A DNA stretch of 64,000 nt from contig NZ_CP047952.1 of NCBI RefSeq assembly GCF_014279875.1, positions 558,001-622,000 on the forward strand, read 5' to 3'. The notes below the pieces were generated by a model. That model did not search any database and was not told the DNA's origin. It saw nothing but the letters and a program-made list of their open reading frames with translations. Position 1 is the first letter of the stretch. Each line of letters begins with the position of its first letter. Source of the DNA: Synechococcus sp. MEDNS5. GTDB taxonomy: Bacteria; Cyanobacteriota; Cyanobacteriia; PCC-6307; Cyanobiaceae. This document shows positions 55,020 to 64,000 of this stretch, one piece after another. Position numbers and translations under genes: made by a program.

Positions 55020-56051
55020 TTAGGGTTTGATCAGCAAGGGGCCGGGAGTGGCTGGGATGTTGTACGTCGCCCTCAACTCCGCAACGGGTTGATCGGCGAC
55101 CGTCCAGAAATCAAGGTCTTGAATGAGATTGACGGAGCAGGCCAAGCCTTTTTCATATCCAGCCATCGCCGCATCAGGAATGAATTGACCAGTTTTCGGA
55201 GGGATGATGCTGTTACTCGTGCTGAAAGCCTTGCCGAGGTGGAAGTCGAGAATCACCTCCAGCAGGGATTCAAATCCGAATCCGTCAGTGAATAGACCTG
55301 CCTGAAAGGCCGCCACATTCATCTCTCCAGCACTGTCTGTGTTGAATCCGCCCAGGATGTGGCAGCAGTCGTGATTCACCAGAAGCTCTGAGGTGCTCTT
55401 GTGCTCCCCTGGTAAGGCCCAGCCGCGGTCTCGGTACCAGTGAAAGAACGTGTGGCCGAGAGTTCCCTCATCGAACGTGCTGAGAGTGGCATACCTGCTG
55501 GCGATGGACGCATCCCCGATGGCCTGATGGACGGCCGTGATGACGCCGCGAACGAAGCGAGAGGGAGTGTCCAGTCCTAAAAATTCACCCATGCTTCTGC
55601 GCCCGTAGTCGAGAAGCAAGCGTCTGAGATGGTTGTCTCTCACCTGGTGCAGGTCTTGCAGAGTCTGAGGGGCGATTTCGAGGAATGATGCGAAATCGTC
55701 CACAACGCCCACCATGCGTGGATCCACGTTCATGTCCACATAGGGAATAAGCACGAGGATTTGAATCAGCTGTTCCCGCTTGCTTCGATCCGTGATCAGC
55801 GCGGGGTAATCGGGAGGATGGCGAATCTCAAGGCTTTCGAGATCCACTGAGGAATGCAGAACATGGCGCTGAATGGCCTCCATCATCTCCAGCGTGATCG
55901 ACTCCAGTGAAAGCACGCCTCCCGCTGTTCCAACGGTTTTGATCGCCTGCAGAAAGAGTCGCGCTTCCGCGTCCGTCCACTGAAGTTGCTGGGGCATTGA
56001 TCGGAATCGGGTCCCCCGATCTAGCACCCAGGTTTTGGATGACGTTGTCAT
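55020..56051 (-). CDS. Two-domain protein with C-terminal COQ4-like HDxxH motif
   Basis: This 343-residue protein is not recognised as a whole. The N-terminal third is helical (DAEARLFLQAIKTVGTAGG, REQLIQILVLIPYVDMNVD) and vaguely TerB-like. The C-terminal half has LVNHDCCHILGGFNTDSAGEM, that is His 227, Asp 228, His 231 and Glu 243, with exactly the spacing seen in the COQ4-like protein at 45844. It probably binds a divalent metal. The ATG at 56051 keeps it clear of the divergent L,D-transpeptidase; the open frame extends to 56330. Function is unknown. Confidence 0.65.
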   Translation of the reverse strand: MTTSSKTWVLDRGTRFRSMPQQLQWTDAEARLFLQAIKTVGTAGGVLSLESITLEMMEAIQRHVLHSSVDLESLEIRHPPDYPALITDRSKREQLIQILVLIPYVDMNVDPRMVGVVDDFASFLEIAPQTLQDLHQVRDNHLRRLLLDYGRRSMGEFLGLDTPSRFVRGVITAVHQAIGDASIASRYATLSTFDEGTLGHTFFHWYRDRGWALPGEHKSTSELLVNHDCCHILGGFNTDSAGEMNVAAFQAGLFTDGFGFESLLEVILDFHLGKAFSTSNSIIPPKTGQFIPDAAMAGYEKGLACSVNLIQDLDFWTVADQPVAELRATYNIPATPGPLLIKP

Positions 56052-56156
56052 TGCGGTGACCAGCTGTTCGGTTTCTTCAGAAAGTCCTCCGATGGTTGAC
56101 GGTTTTTGCTCTGACCGATGAATAGCTTGAGACCAGTAAGTCTTGAGTGTCTCGAG

Positions 56157-56666
56157 ATGAAACACTTCTGTTTCAGGCGGGGAGCCTGCTCTGTTGCTGC
56201 TGTCACTGCTGTTCTCCTGGGCAGTGCAGCTCCCGGTACGGCCTCGATGGCGCTTGCTCCGGTCGCTGAGGACACGCATATTCATCTCGATCTGAGACAG
56301 CGGCGCATCAGCGTGATCCGCAACGGTCAACGCATCGGACCTTGGCCTGTGGCCATTGGCGACCCAAAGACTCCCACTCCGACGGGTGTCTTCCAGGTTG
56401 AGAACAAGCGGGTGAATCCCCAGTACGAAAGCACCAAGTCAGGTCGCATTCATCCGGTGACTGGACCCTCCAGTCCCCTGGGCCATCGCTGGATTGGTTT
56501 TCTTCAGCAGGGGCCCAACCAATTCGGGATTCATGGAACCCCCTGGCCCCATTGGGTGAAGATCCGGGCGGCAGTCTCCAATGGGTGCGTGCGCATGCTC
56601 AACGCCCATGTGCAAAAGCTCTATGAACTTGTGGATGTGGGCACCCCAGTGAAGATCACCCGCTGA
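56157..56666 (+). CDS. Secreted L,D-transpeptidase (YkuD)
   Basis: The 169-residue protein has a signal peptide (MKHFCFRRGACSVAAVTAVL to about 30). The YkuD domain has LDLRQRRISVIRNGQRIG, VAIGDPKTPTPTGVF, FGIHGTPWPHW with the conserved His, and AVSNGCVRM with the catalytic Cys. It should make or exchange 3-3 cross-links or protein anchors in the wall. An ATG thirteen codons upstream is open but would spoil the signal peptide. It overlaps the convergent marC-like gene by 11 bases. Confidence 0.88.
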   Translation: MKHFCFRRGACSVAAVTAVLLGSAAPGTASMALAPVAEDTHIHLDLRQRRISVIRNGQRIGPWPVAIGDPKTPTPTGVFQVENKRVNPQYESTKSGRIHPVTGPSSPLGHRWIGFLQQGPNQFGIHGTPWPHWVKIRAAVSNGCVRMLNAHVQKLYELVDVGTPVKITR

Positions 56667-57288
56667 TGCCCAGCTCCCTCAACACAGGGAAGCCTGCGCG
56701 TAAACCAGTGAAAATCATCTGCACCGCGATTGAGGTGAGAAGAAGCCCCATGATCTTGGTGAGCACTTGAAGCGCTGACGCACTGATCTTGGAGGAGAGC
56801 ATCTCCCCCGCTTCGAAGATCAGATACACCACGGCGGTTAGTGCCAGCACCACCACACTCAGTCCAATTTTGCCGCCCATGCTGGCTGCATTGGGGTCTG
56901 CGATCACCACTGTGAGTGTGCCTGGGCCTGCCAACAGAGGGATGCCGAGGGGCACAATCCCTTTCACCGCGGAGTTCTGATCCCGTTCGATGGACTCTGG
57001 ATCATGGTGAACCTTTGATGGTTCTGAGCGCAGCATGGAGAGGCCGATCAGAACCACGATCAGCCCGCCGGCCACCTGGAATGCCGAGCGTGAAATTCCG
57101 AAAAATCCAAGTAGGTCGTTGCCCAGCCAGGTGGCCAGCATCAGGCTGATTAAAAACGTGATCGCACTGCTGCGAGCAATGGCGCGATCTTTGCGCCTGT
57201 TCCCATCCGTAAACGACAGGTAGATCGGCAGATTGCCGATGGGGTTCGAGATCGTGAAGATGCCAACAGCTGTGTGCAGAAGAGACAT
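56656..57288 (-). CDS. MarC family membrane protein
   Basis: This 210-residue protein has six spans. It begins LLHTAVGIFTISNPIGNLPIYLS, the N-P-I-G-N-L-P family motif, and a second PLGIPLLAGPGTLTVVI motif near the middle repeats the pattern. MarC was once tied to multidrug resistance, but its function is unknown. It is 2 bases after hemC on the same strand. Confidence 0.9.
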   Translation of the reverse strand: MSLLHTAVGIFTISNPIGNLPIYLSFTDGNRRKDRAIARSSAITFLISLMLATWLGNDLLGFFGISRSAFQVAGGLIVVLIGLSMLRSEPSKVHHDPESIERDQNSAVKGIVPLGIPLLAGPGTLTVVIADPNAASMGGKIGLSVVVLALTAVVYLIFEAGEMLSSKISASALQVLTKIMGLLLTSIAVQMIFTGLRAGFPVLRELGISG

Positions 57289-57290
57289 GG

Positions 57291-58244
57291 TCAGGCTTCG
57301 GGGCGCACCGCGGCAAAGATCTCCTGAAGGATCTCTCCCGCACCGCGGGATTTCAAGTCTGCAGCCAGGGCTCGGCCGATGGCTTCAGGATCGGTGAGGC
57401 TTCCGCGGCGCTCGTCACGGATCAGGCGTTGGCCATCCAGGCTGGCCACCATGCCGGTGAGGATCAGTTCCTGTCCATCGATGCGGCTGTTCACCCCAAT
57501 CGGAACCTGGCATCCACCCTCCAGTTCGCGTAGGAAAGCCCGTTCGGCCAGGCAGCGCCCGGCTGTGGGCGCATGCTCAAGAACCTGAATGAGCTTCAGC
57601 ACCTCAGGCCGATCACAGACGCACTCAATTCCGAGAGCACCCTGCCCCACAGCGTGAAGAGAGATGTGGCCAGGGATGATCTGGTGGATGCGGTCCCCGA
57701 ATCCCAGCCGGCTCAGGCCAGCGGCCGCGAGAATCAGGCAGTCGTATTGCCCCGCATCGAGTTTCTCGAGGCGAGTGATCACATTCCCGCGCACATCCTT
57801 GAACTGGAGATGGGGGAAGTGATGGCGCAGCTGGGCCAGTCTGCGCAGAGAGCTTGTGCCCACCACCGAGCCTTCAGGAAGGGTTTCCAGGGTGTGGTCC
57901 GCGTTTTTGCTGTTGACTACGAGGGCGTCCGCGGGATCCTCTCTTTCGGTGATGCATCCCAGCATCAGCCCCTCAGGAAGGTTGGTGGGCAGATCCTTCA
58001 GGGAATGGACGGCAATCTCCGCCCTGCCCACGAGCATCTGTGCTTCGAGTTCTTTGGTGAACAGGCCCTTGTCGCCAATCTTGGCGAGGGCCACATCGAG
58101 AATCTTGTCGCCCTGGGTGGCCATCGCCTCAACTGAGATCGCCAAGCCGGGATGTGCCGACTCCAGTTCTGCCTTCACCCAGTTGGTTTGAACCATGGCC
58201 AGCTGGCTGCGGCGGGATGCAATGCGCAGGTGCTCGAGAGCCAT
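57291..58244 (-). CDS. hemC: Porphobilinogen deaminase (hydroxymethylbilane synthase)
   Basis: The 317-residue protein has [46 protein letters not shown] with [19 protein letters not shown], and the dipyrromethane cofactor Cys in [12 protein letters not shown]. It makes hydroxymethylbilane for heme, chlorophyll and cobalamin. The start is the ATG at 58244; an ATG two codons upstream is equally possible. The longer open frame has no family similarity. Confidence 0.96.
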   Translation of the reverse strand: MALEHLRIASRRSQLAMVQTNWVKAELESAHPGLAISVEAMATQGDKILDVALAKIGDKGLFTKELEAQMLVGRAEIAVHSLKDLPTNLPEGLMLGCITEREDPADALVVNSKNADHTLETLPEGSVVGTSSLRRLAQLRHHFPHLQFKDVRGNVITRLEKLDAGQYDCLILAAAGLSRLGFGDRIHQIIPGHISLHAVGQGALGIECVCDRPEVLKLIQVLEHAPTAGRCLAERAFLRELEGGCQVPIGVNSRIDGQELILTGMVASLDGQRLIRDERRGSLTDPEAIGRALAADLKSRGAGEILQEIFAAVRPEA

Positions 58245-58445
58245 GGACATTTCAAAACGATGGGTCACCCTACGAAGCCAACGGATCCAAACCCCCTCAG
58301 CTTGAAGAGAGTGACACGGAATGAATGCGGTGGATTCCATCGCAGCCGTTGCCTCTTCGCGCGTTGCTGACCATCCATCTGCCTGCGACGGCAGCCCAGG
58401 AAGCGCACGAGTCGGCCTACCATCGATTCCTATCGATTGGGTTTC

Positions 58446-58898
58446 ATGCCAGGACCTGTCGTCAACGGTGTGAAAGTGGGACGTTCCGCATCCGGTGAAG
58501 CTGCCTCTCAAGTGGCTGAAGCCCTTCCATTTCTGCCAGTTCTCAGTGAGGGAACGATCCGCGTGGTGTTACTCACCAGTGGGCATTTGGTCGTGGCGCG
58601 TCTCCGGCAGACCACCGACCCTGATGGTGATAGTGCTTATCAATTGATTCGCCCCCTACGCCTGGTCGGGGACCTCGATGGGGATGAATGGTCCCTGCAT
58701 CCATTTCTGGCGGGGCTGACACCGCAACGCAACATCGTGATGCTGAAGGCAGCAGTAGCCGCAGTGCTTGAGCCCGAAGCCAGAATTCTTCAGGTGTACA
58801 CCCGCTCCACGAATCAGGAATGCCCGCCATCAGAAACCCCGGTTGAGCGGTTGAAAAAAGCTTTCCAGGAATTCACCGACAGCATTGAGCCTGGTTGA
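58446..58898 (+). CDS. Hypothetical protein, cyanobacterial type
   Basis: The 150-residue soluble protein is not assigned. It has a strand-rich centre ([32 protein letters not shown]), then [29 protein letters not shown] and a helical tail ([15 protein letters not shown]). No motif indicates a reaction. A 201-base region separates it from the divergent hemC. A 122-base gap with no clear terminator separates it from the end of rpoD. Confidence 0.65.
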   Translation: MPGPVVNGVKVGRSASGEAASQVAEALPFLPVLSEGTIRVVLLTSGHLVVARLRQTTDPDGDSAYQLIRPLRLVGDLDGDEWSLHPFLAGLTPQRNIVMLKAAVAAVLEPEARILQVYTRSTNQECPPSETPVERLKKAFQEFTDSIEPG

Positions 58899-59020
58899 AC
58901 CAACATTGAAAAGAGCCATTAAGAGCCTTTTTGCTCTCGTTGAAAGACAGTTCTTTCTGGCTCATTAATCAAGCGACTGACACCGTTTTGGTCTGTGATG
59001 CCAGTCCAATTCAGGTTTAT

Positions 59021-60364
59021 CTATTTGATGTATTCCTTGAGAACTCCGTTGCGGTTCGGGTGGCGCAGCTTGCGCAGGGCCTTGGCTTCAATCTGGCGGA
59101 TGCGTTCGCGGGTGACATCGAAGATCTGTCCGATCTCCTCAAGGGTCTTCATGCGACCGTCATCGAGGCCATAGCGAAGCCGCAGCACATCCCGTTCCCG
59201 TGGGCTCAGGGTGGCGAGGACGCCTTCAAGGTCTTCCCTGAGCAGGTTCTTGGCGACATCCTGCTCTGGATTCTCGATGTCGGCTTCAATGAAGTCGCCA
59301 AGGCGCGAATCTTCCTCCTTGCCGATCGGTGTCTCCAAAGAAATAGGCAGCTGGGCGCTCTTGGCAATGAACCGCAGCTTTTCGATGGTCATCTCCATCG
59401 ATTCGGCGATTTCTTCTTCTGTGGGCTTGCGGCCGAATTCCTGACTCAGAACTTTGGTGGTCTTCTTGATCCGCGAGATTGTCTCGTAGAGGTGAACAGG
59501 AAGTCGGATCGTGCGGCTCTGGTCGGCAATGGCGCGCGTGATTGCCTGGCGAATCCACCACGTGGCGTAGGTGGAGAATTTGTAACCCTTTTCGTGATCA
59601 AACTTTTCCGCGGCTCGGATCAGACCCAGGCTGCCCTCCTGAATCAGGTCCTGGAAGCTCAGGCCCCGGTTCATGTATTTCTTGGCAATCGATACCACCA
59701 GCCTCAGGTTGGATTGCACCATCTTTTCCTTGGCTCTGCGGCCCAACATCAGTCGCCGGCGGAAGCGAATGAGTGGCATTTCCACCAGAGCAGCCCATTC
59801 CTTGTTGTCGGGAAGCTTGCCGTTGTCGCTTTCAAACTGAGCTGCGAGTTCCTCGAGATGGAGGAGGTCGGCAATCTTTCGGGCCAGTTCGATTTCTTCA
59901 TCGGGGCGTAGGAGCCGGATGCGACCGATTTCCTGGAGGTACACGCGAATGGAGTCTTCGGTGTAAACACCTTTGGGCCCCACCTTGATGCTGGCGAGAA
60001 CCTTGGCTTTGGCGTCTGCTTTGGCTTTTTCTTCTTTGCCAGCGGTTGCAGCATCAAGGGCTGCCTTAGTGGTCTCCGCACCCTTGCCTGAGGCTTTGGC
60101 CAGCAGCTGATCAGCTGCTGCATTGAGATCGACCGCAGCGGGGGCAGCCGTCTTGCTGCGGCTGCTGGTTTTTGCAGTTTTGGTTGTCTTCGCGGCGGGT
60201 TTGGCCTTGCTGCTCTTAGGTGACGACGAAGCCGCTTTGCTCTTGGGCTTGGCCTTGGCTTTAACAGTCAACTCCTTGGGTTGGCCGTTGGCATCGGCCA
60301 CCATTACGATCGCTGGGGATGTCGTGGCGTCAGCCTGAGCTGACTTGCTCGCAGCAGGGCTCAT
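59021..60364 (-). CDS. rpoD: Principal RNA polymerase sigma factor, RpoD1/SigA type
   Basis: The protein has 447 residues. The N-terminal 130 are Ala/Lys/Ser-rich and look disordered. Then come region 1.2 ([22 protein letters not shown]), region 2 ([46 protein letters not shown]), region 3, and region 4 ([45 protein letters not shown]). This is the housekeeping sigma. It is divergent from priA. Confidence 0.95.
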   Translation of the reverse strand: MSPAASKSAQADATTSPAIVMVADANGQPKELTVKAKAKPKSKAASSSPKSSKAKPAAKTTKTAKTSSRSKTAAPAAVDLNAAADQLLAKASGKGAETTKAALDAATAGKEEKAKADAKAKVLASIKVGPKGVYTEDSIRVYLQEIGRIRLLRPDEEIELARKIADLLHLEELAAQFESDNGKLPDNKEWAALVEMPLIRFRRRLMLGRRAKEKMVQSNLRLVVSIAKKYMNRGLSFQDLIQEGSLGLIRAAEKFDHEKGYKFSTYATWWIRQAITRAIADQSRTIRLPVHLYETISRIKKTTKVLSQEFGRKPTEEEIAESMEMTIEKLRFIAKSAQLPISLETPIGKEEDSRLGDFIEADIENPEQDVAKNLLREDLEGVLATLSPRERDVLRLRYGLDDGRMKTLEEIGQIFDVTRERIRQIEAKALRKLRHPNRNGVLKEYIK

Positions 60365-60662
60365 GGGAATCAGGCGAAGAACTTCAATGTCGAACTTGCA
60401 ACTGTGGCGGCTGAGCAGAGCTCAGAAACGCTTCACTGTGTTTTGATCTCCCCTTTGCTCAGGGGCAGACAACACGAGACAGTGATCAAGGTCAGGGTGA
60501 TGGGTCGGGTTGATGCAGGGCTGTCAGGGGCTTTCTCAGACCGGTGAGCCGACAGGTAAACCGTGGCTCGAGCTTCGTGTCTTCCCACTGGACGGAACTC
60601 TGCAGTGTTCCGACAACAGCTTGTGAGCTGTCCAACAAAACCATCTTAAGAAAAAACATGTG
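60365..60662. other. Divergent rpoD-priA intergenic region
   Basis: This is the longest gene-free stretch (298 bases). It must hold the promoters of both genes. A perfect inverted repeat, ACAGCT-TGTG-AGCTGT, lies at 60616-60631, about 30 bases before priA. I cannot point to convincing -35/-10 pairs. Confidence 0.5.
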
Positions 60663-62954
60663 ATGTCTGCAACCCCCGAGGAATCCTTTCAATCGGAAGG
60701 TGTTGCATGCCCGATGCAGGTGGTGGATGTCTGGCTTGAGGCTGGTCGGGAGGGGCGGACGTTCACCTATGCGGACCATCGCCGACTGGGGGTATCCCTT
60801 GGTGATCTTGTCGTGGTGCGTCTGCGCGGTCGGCGTCTGCAGGGGTTGGTGACAGCATCCCGTTCTTTGTGCGACGACGACGAGCAGGAGCGATCCCATC
60901 ACCTTCAGCCCGTGGAGGCCTTGCTCCAGCAGGCTGCCGTGGACTCTGAATGGCAGGCCTGGCTCAACGCCATGGCGGCCTCCTTGCATACCAGTTCCTT
61001 CAGGATGCTCAAAGCAGCCCTGCCACCAGGCTGGCTGGGGCAGCGGGCCAAGCCCCCTGCATCCGGTCGAAAGCTGTGGTGGATCGCTCTCCTGCCCGCA
61101 GGCGTTGTGCCTCCGCCTCGATCCGCTCGTCAGCAAGCCTTGCTGGACTGTCTGAAGGCTGCTGGTGGGGGAGCTTGGCAACGGGATCTCCTCAACCAGG
61201 GGTTTCACGCCGGGATGGTGCAGTCACTGCATTCCAAGGGATACGTACGTCGAGAGCAGCGGCTTGCTTCGGCCTCCGAGCCCTTTAACGAGCGCCATGG
61301 CGCTCGTTGCGATCAAGACGAGCTGGAACCACCACGCAACCTCACCGTGGAGCAGCAGGCTGCGCTCGAACGTTTTCAGGAGTTGCCTGAGGGCGGCGGT
61401 CTTCTCCTGTGGGGAATCACTGGCTCAGGCAAAACAGAGGTGTATCTGCAGTTGGCGGCCGCGGAGATCGTCCGTGGTCGTCATTGCCTTCTTCTCACTC
61501 CTGAAATTGGCTTGATTCCCCAGTTGGCGGACCGCTGTCGCAACCGTTTCGGCCGGCGAGTGCTCGAATACCACAGCGGTTGCAGCGATGGGGAGAGGGT
61601 GCGCTGCTGGCGTCGCTGCCTTGAAGCGGAGGAGCCTCTGGTGGTGGTTGGAACGCGCTCAGCGATCTTTCTCCCCTTGCGTCCCCTCGGTCTTGTGGTG
61701 CTCGATGAAGAGCACGACAGTTCCTACAAGCAGGAATCCCCGATGCCCTGCTATCACGCACGCAATCTTGCTCTCGATCGGATTCGCCGTCAGGGAGGAC
61801 GACTTCTGCTTGGTAGTGCCACCCCCTCTTTGGAGTCCTGGAGTCGGCTGAAGCCGAAGGGCCCCCTTGAACTGGCCAGGCTTTCCTCCCGGATCTCCCG
61901 GCAATCCCTGCCCCCGGTTCGCGTCATCGACATGCGCCACGAGCTTGCGGAAGGCCATAAGCAGCTCATCAGTCGCGCTCTGATGGACCGGTTGGCGGCC
62001 CTTCCTGCCAAGGGAGAACAGGCTGTCGTTTTGGTTCCGCGCCGCGGCTACAGCACATTTCTCAGCTGCCGCAGCTGCGGTGAGGTGGTGATGTGTCCTC
62101 ATTGCGATGTCGCCATGACCGTTCATGGAAGCCGTTCTCAGCAGCAGTGGCTTCGCTGTCATTGGTGTGACCATCGCGCTGCTGTGACAGACCACTGCAC
62201 AGCCTGCGGTTCCTCTGCTTTCAAGCCGTTCGGTGCGGGTACGCAAAGGGTGATGGAGCGCTTGTCCGAGGAGCTGGAAGGGCTGCGCCTGCTCCGATTC
62301 GATCGCGACACAACAGGAGGGCGCGACGGTCATCGGCGCCTGTTGGCCCGTTTTGCCGACGGTGAAGCTGATGTTCTGGTAGGGACCCAGATGCTCGCCA
62401 AGGGAATGGATCTGCCCCAGGTCACCCTGGCTGCGGTGCTCGCGGCTGATGGCCTTCTGCACCGCCCTGATCTGCGGGCCGGTGAGCACTCTCTGCAGCT
62501 CATGCTCCAACTGGCTGGGAGGGCAGGCCGTGGAGAGAAACCTGGTGAAGTGCTTGTGCAGACCTACAGCCCGGATCACCCGGTGATCCAGCATCTGATC
62601 GATGGCCGCTATGAACGGTTTCTCGATGAGGAATCGACGCTCAGACAGCAGGCGGGATTGGTTCCCTACGCGCGAGCCTGTCTGCTGCGATTGGCGGGGC
62701 GTTCCGCAGCCGCCACAGCGACTGCCGGAACTCTTCTGGCTGAACAACTTCGCCCTCTTTGCGTCGCTGCCGGGTGGCAGCTGCTTGGACCAGCGCCAGC
62801 GCCGGTCGCCCGTGTGGCAGGGCGCAGCCGCTGGCAGCTGTTGCTGCACGGCCCGCCGGAGTCGCCCATCCCTCTGCCTAAGGGCTCGGACCTTTGGGAT
62901 GGGTTGCCCAAGGATGTGACCCTCTCTGTGGATCCCGATCCACTTCAGCTCTGA
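60663..62954 (+). CDS. priA: Primosomal protein N' (replication restart helicase PriA)
   Basis: The 763-residue protein has an N-terminal DNA-binding domain (VVDVWLEAGREGRTFTYADH). Its helicase domain has LLWGITGSGKTEVYLQ (Walker A), VVLDEEHDSSYKQE (DEEH box) and GSATPSLESW. A zinc region follows with paired Cys (CRSCGEVVMCPHC, CHWCDH, HCTACGS), then AGTQRVMERLSEEL, VGTQMLAKGMDLPQVTL and LAGRAGRGEKPGEVLVQT. It restarts stalled forks. The ATG at 60663 directly follows a possible GTG start. Confidence 0.94.
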   Translation: MSATPEESFQSEGVACPMQVVDVWLEAGREGRTFTYADHRRLGVSLGDLVVVRLRGRRLQGLVTASRSLCDDDEQERSHHLQPVEALLQQAAVDSEWQAWLNAMAASLHTSSFRMLKAALPPGWLGQRAKPPASGRKLWWIALLPAGVVPPPRSARQQALLDCLKAAGGGAWQRDLLNQGFHAGMVQSLHSKGYVRREQRLASASEPFNERHGARCDQDELEPPRNLTVEQQAALERFQELPEGGGLLLWGITGSGKTEVYLQLAAAEIVRGRHCLLLTPEIGLIPQLADRCRNRFGRRVLEYHSGCSDGERVRCWRRCLEAEEPLVVVGTRSAIFLPLRPLGLVVLDEEHDSSYKQESPMPCYHARNLALDRIRRQGGRLLLGSATPSLESWSRLKPKGPLELARLSSRISRQSLPPVRVIDMRHELAEGHKQLISRALMDRLAALPAKGEQAVVLVPRRGYSTFLSCRSCGEVVMCPHCDVAMTVHGSRSQQQWLRCHWCDHRAAVTDHCTACGSSAFKPFGAGTQRVMERLSEELEGLRLLRFDRDTTGGRDGHRRLLARFADGEADVLVGTQMLAKGMDLPQVTLAAVLAADGLLHRPDLRAGEHSLQLMLQLAGRAGRGEKPGEVLVQTYSPDHPVIQHLIDGRYERFLDEESTLRQQAGLVPYARACLLRLAGRSAAATATAGTLLAEQLRPLCVAAGWQLLGPAPAPVARVAGRSRWQLLLHGPPESPIPLPKGSDLWDGLPKDVTLSVDPDPLQL

Positions 62955-62956
62955 TG

Positions 62957-64000
62957 TCAGGAAGGGAGCTGCGGGTATCCAAAGCCCAGGGATTGCCGGA
63001 TCGACTGCAGCAGGGTGCTGACCAGCAGAAGCCCCAGGATCACGAGGCTGCCGAGGCCGAGGCGGCTCCATTGCCATCGGTGCAATTCCAGATGGTTCAC
63101 TTCCCCCTGGACCAGGGACCAAACGATGCGTTGGTCCTCGAGACGCGCCGGGATCGGCACGCTGCTCACGTGACGCAGGTCGGTGCCTGGGCTAATGGTC
63201 ACCGACAGGGAATCGTTGGGAAGGGAGGCGATCTCCGTTAGATCCAGGTTCAGGGTCAGGTCCTGCTGCACGCCGACCAACCAGTTCCGTTCGTGCATGC
63301 TGAGATCGGGTGGTGGCAGCGACAGTCCTGCGAAGCGTCCCGCGCGTTCAACGGTGTCGGCCATCAACCTTGCGGCCGCGTCAGCATTCATAGGCCGACT
63401 GGTGAGATTGAGTTTTCCATCGCGCAGGAAGGTCTGAGTCCAGTTCGGCTCCTGATCGCGCATCGCTGCTCGGAAATTGCTCTGCCAGGGCAGTGTGTGG
63501 CCGCTCAGGCTGTTGATGTGCCAAGACATCTCAAGGCGGTCCGGGCCCACCAGATCCAGGTCCGCCCGGATCTGCATGCAGCCTCCCAGAAGAAGGGTGA
63601 GACCCACGAGCACCACGAGCACCACCGCGGCAAACCCTGCCGATGGACCTGGGGTTGGCCCTGTTGGTGGTGGTGGTGGCGGAGTCGGTTGCCGACGACG
63701 TCGGCTGATGCGTGGACGCTGGCCCATGCGTGGCGTCATCTCGAGGGTGGGGAGCTGCATCGACCAGCGCGCAGGCCGTTCCAGGCTGGGTGCCTCCAGC
63801 ACATTCAGAAGCTGTTTGGCCCGATTGCGTAGGTCTGGGTCTTTACAGCGAGTGAGAAGCCTGCAGGTGCTGATCGCGCGTCGCTCTTCTCCTTGCCCCA
63901 TCCATGCTGTGACCATCAGCATGCGGATCATCGCCCCCTCGGGTTCGCTGATGGGGTGAGTGGATGCCAACGGTTCCAGAAGACGAAGGCACCGGCCATA
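62957..64000 (-). CDS. DUF3153 family membrane protein (5' end outside window)
   Basis: The frame is open through base 64000, so the N-terminus is cut off. The visible part begins with a helical, TPR-like segment (MLMVTAWMGQGEERRAISTCRLL, NRAKQLLNVLEAPS). A Pro-rich linker and one span ending in a lipobox-like LLLGGC follow. The DUF3153 domain (IRADLDLVGPDRLEMSWHINS to VSVTISPGTDL-like) leads to a final span near the C-terminus. Family function is unknown; it is common in cyanobacteria. It converges on priA with 2 bases between stops. Confidence 0.78.
   Translation of the reverse strand, partial: YGRCLRLLEPLASTHPISEPEGAMIRMLMVTAWMGQGEERRAISTCRLLTRCKDPDLRNRAKQLLNVLEAPSLERPARWSMQLPTLEMTPRMGQRPRISRRRRQPTPPPPPPTGPTPGPSAGFAAVVLVVLVGLTLLLGGCMQIRADLDLVGPDRLEMSWHINSLSGHTLPWQSNFRAAMRDQEPNWTQTFLRDGKLNLTSRPMNADAAARLMADTVERAGRFAGLSLPPPDLSMHERNWLVGVQQDLTLNLDLTEIASLPNDSLSVTISPGTDLRHVSSVPIPARLEDQRIVWSLVQGEVNHLELHRWQWSRLGLGSLVILGLLLVSTLLQSIRQSLGFGYPQLPS

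Noticed and set aside
58899-59020. Possible terminator between the hypothetical gene and rpoD
   Set aside because: AGAGC/GCTCT can pair around a T-rich loop, but no T tract follows on either strand.
58931-59911. 326-codon plus-strand open frame
   Set aside because: It is the antisense shadow of rpoD, with no family motif.
61659-63122. 487-codon minus-strand open frame
   Set aside because: It is antisense to priA, whose motifs are unambiguous.

Overview
The window reads as a compact, GC-rich chromosome segment from a marine picocyanobacterium of the Synechococcus/Cyanobium type. The basis is gene content: a pipX-pipY pair, sepF, the light-repressed ribosome hibernation factor lrtA, a RpoD1-type principal sigma factor, a plastid-type pyruvate dehydrogenase E2, hemC, cobI, and cyanobacterial families of unknown function (DUF1823, DUF3153, DUF4079). 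There are no rRNA genes, CRISPR arrays, insertion sequences or phage genes. Genes are tightly packed, often overlapping by 4 to 11 bases, and no gene-free stretch exceeds 300 bases.

Layout. 1-9.3 kb: the tail of recQ, a LysM protein, an aldehyde dehydrogenase, and a carbon cluster in which glpK-glpD is bracketed by two GH13 glycosidase genes. 9.3-20.6 kb: a LysR-like regulator, tRNA-Thr and tRNA-Tyr, aroQ-miaE, mtnD, cobI, a DUF4079 gene, a cellulose-synthase-like glycosyltransferase overlapping a dihydrouridine synthase gene, and der. 20.6-25 kb: ecfT-like, pipX, pipY, sepF, proC and a GT4 glycosyltransferase. 25-36.4 kb: an MFS transporter, recO-deoC-lrtA, lipB, an acyl-activating enzyme, ylqD, the PDH E2, a KimA-like permease and queA. 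36.4-42.7 kb: a sulfur amino acid operon (two cystathionine gamma-synthase-like genes, then cysK), an AT-richer island with a fatty acid desaturase, and rpsD with a clear terminator. 42.7-48 kb: yidD, a glutaredoxin-like gene, murE, a TauE/SafE permease, a COQ4-like gene flanked by a direct repeat, and a class V aminotransferase. 48-51.4 kb: a second DUF4079 gene and the most striking locus, described next. 51.4-64 kb: Nfu, mqo, small transporters, ppa with a terminator, a two-domain COQ4-motif protein, an L,D-transpeptidase, marC, hemC, rpoD, priA and a DUF3153 protein cut by the window end.

The main discovery candidate is a two-gene operon on the minus strand (48950-51363). The first gene encodes a prokaryotic pentameric ligand-gated ion channel of the GLIC/Cys-loop class, with the pro-loop motif DFRRDPFD, four membrane segments and an LPKLPYTTF M2-M3 loop. 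The second overlaps it by ATGA and encodes a lipoprotein of the UrtA (urea/short-amide binding) family, with no transporter subunits nearby. I infer a periplasmic sensor that presents a ligand to an ion channel instead of an ABC transporter.

Other notable points: a 114-base direct repeat carrying a relic of an aminotransferase C-terminus around a COQ4-like gene, a second protein with the same HDxxH-x11-E motif, a DeoC homologue lacking the Schiff-base lysine, and two DUF4079 paralogues with shared histidines.
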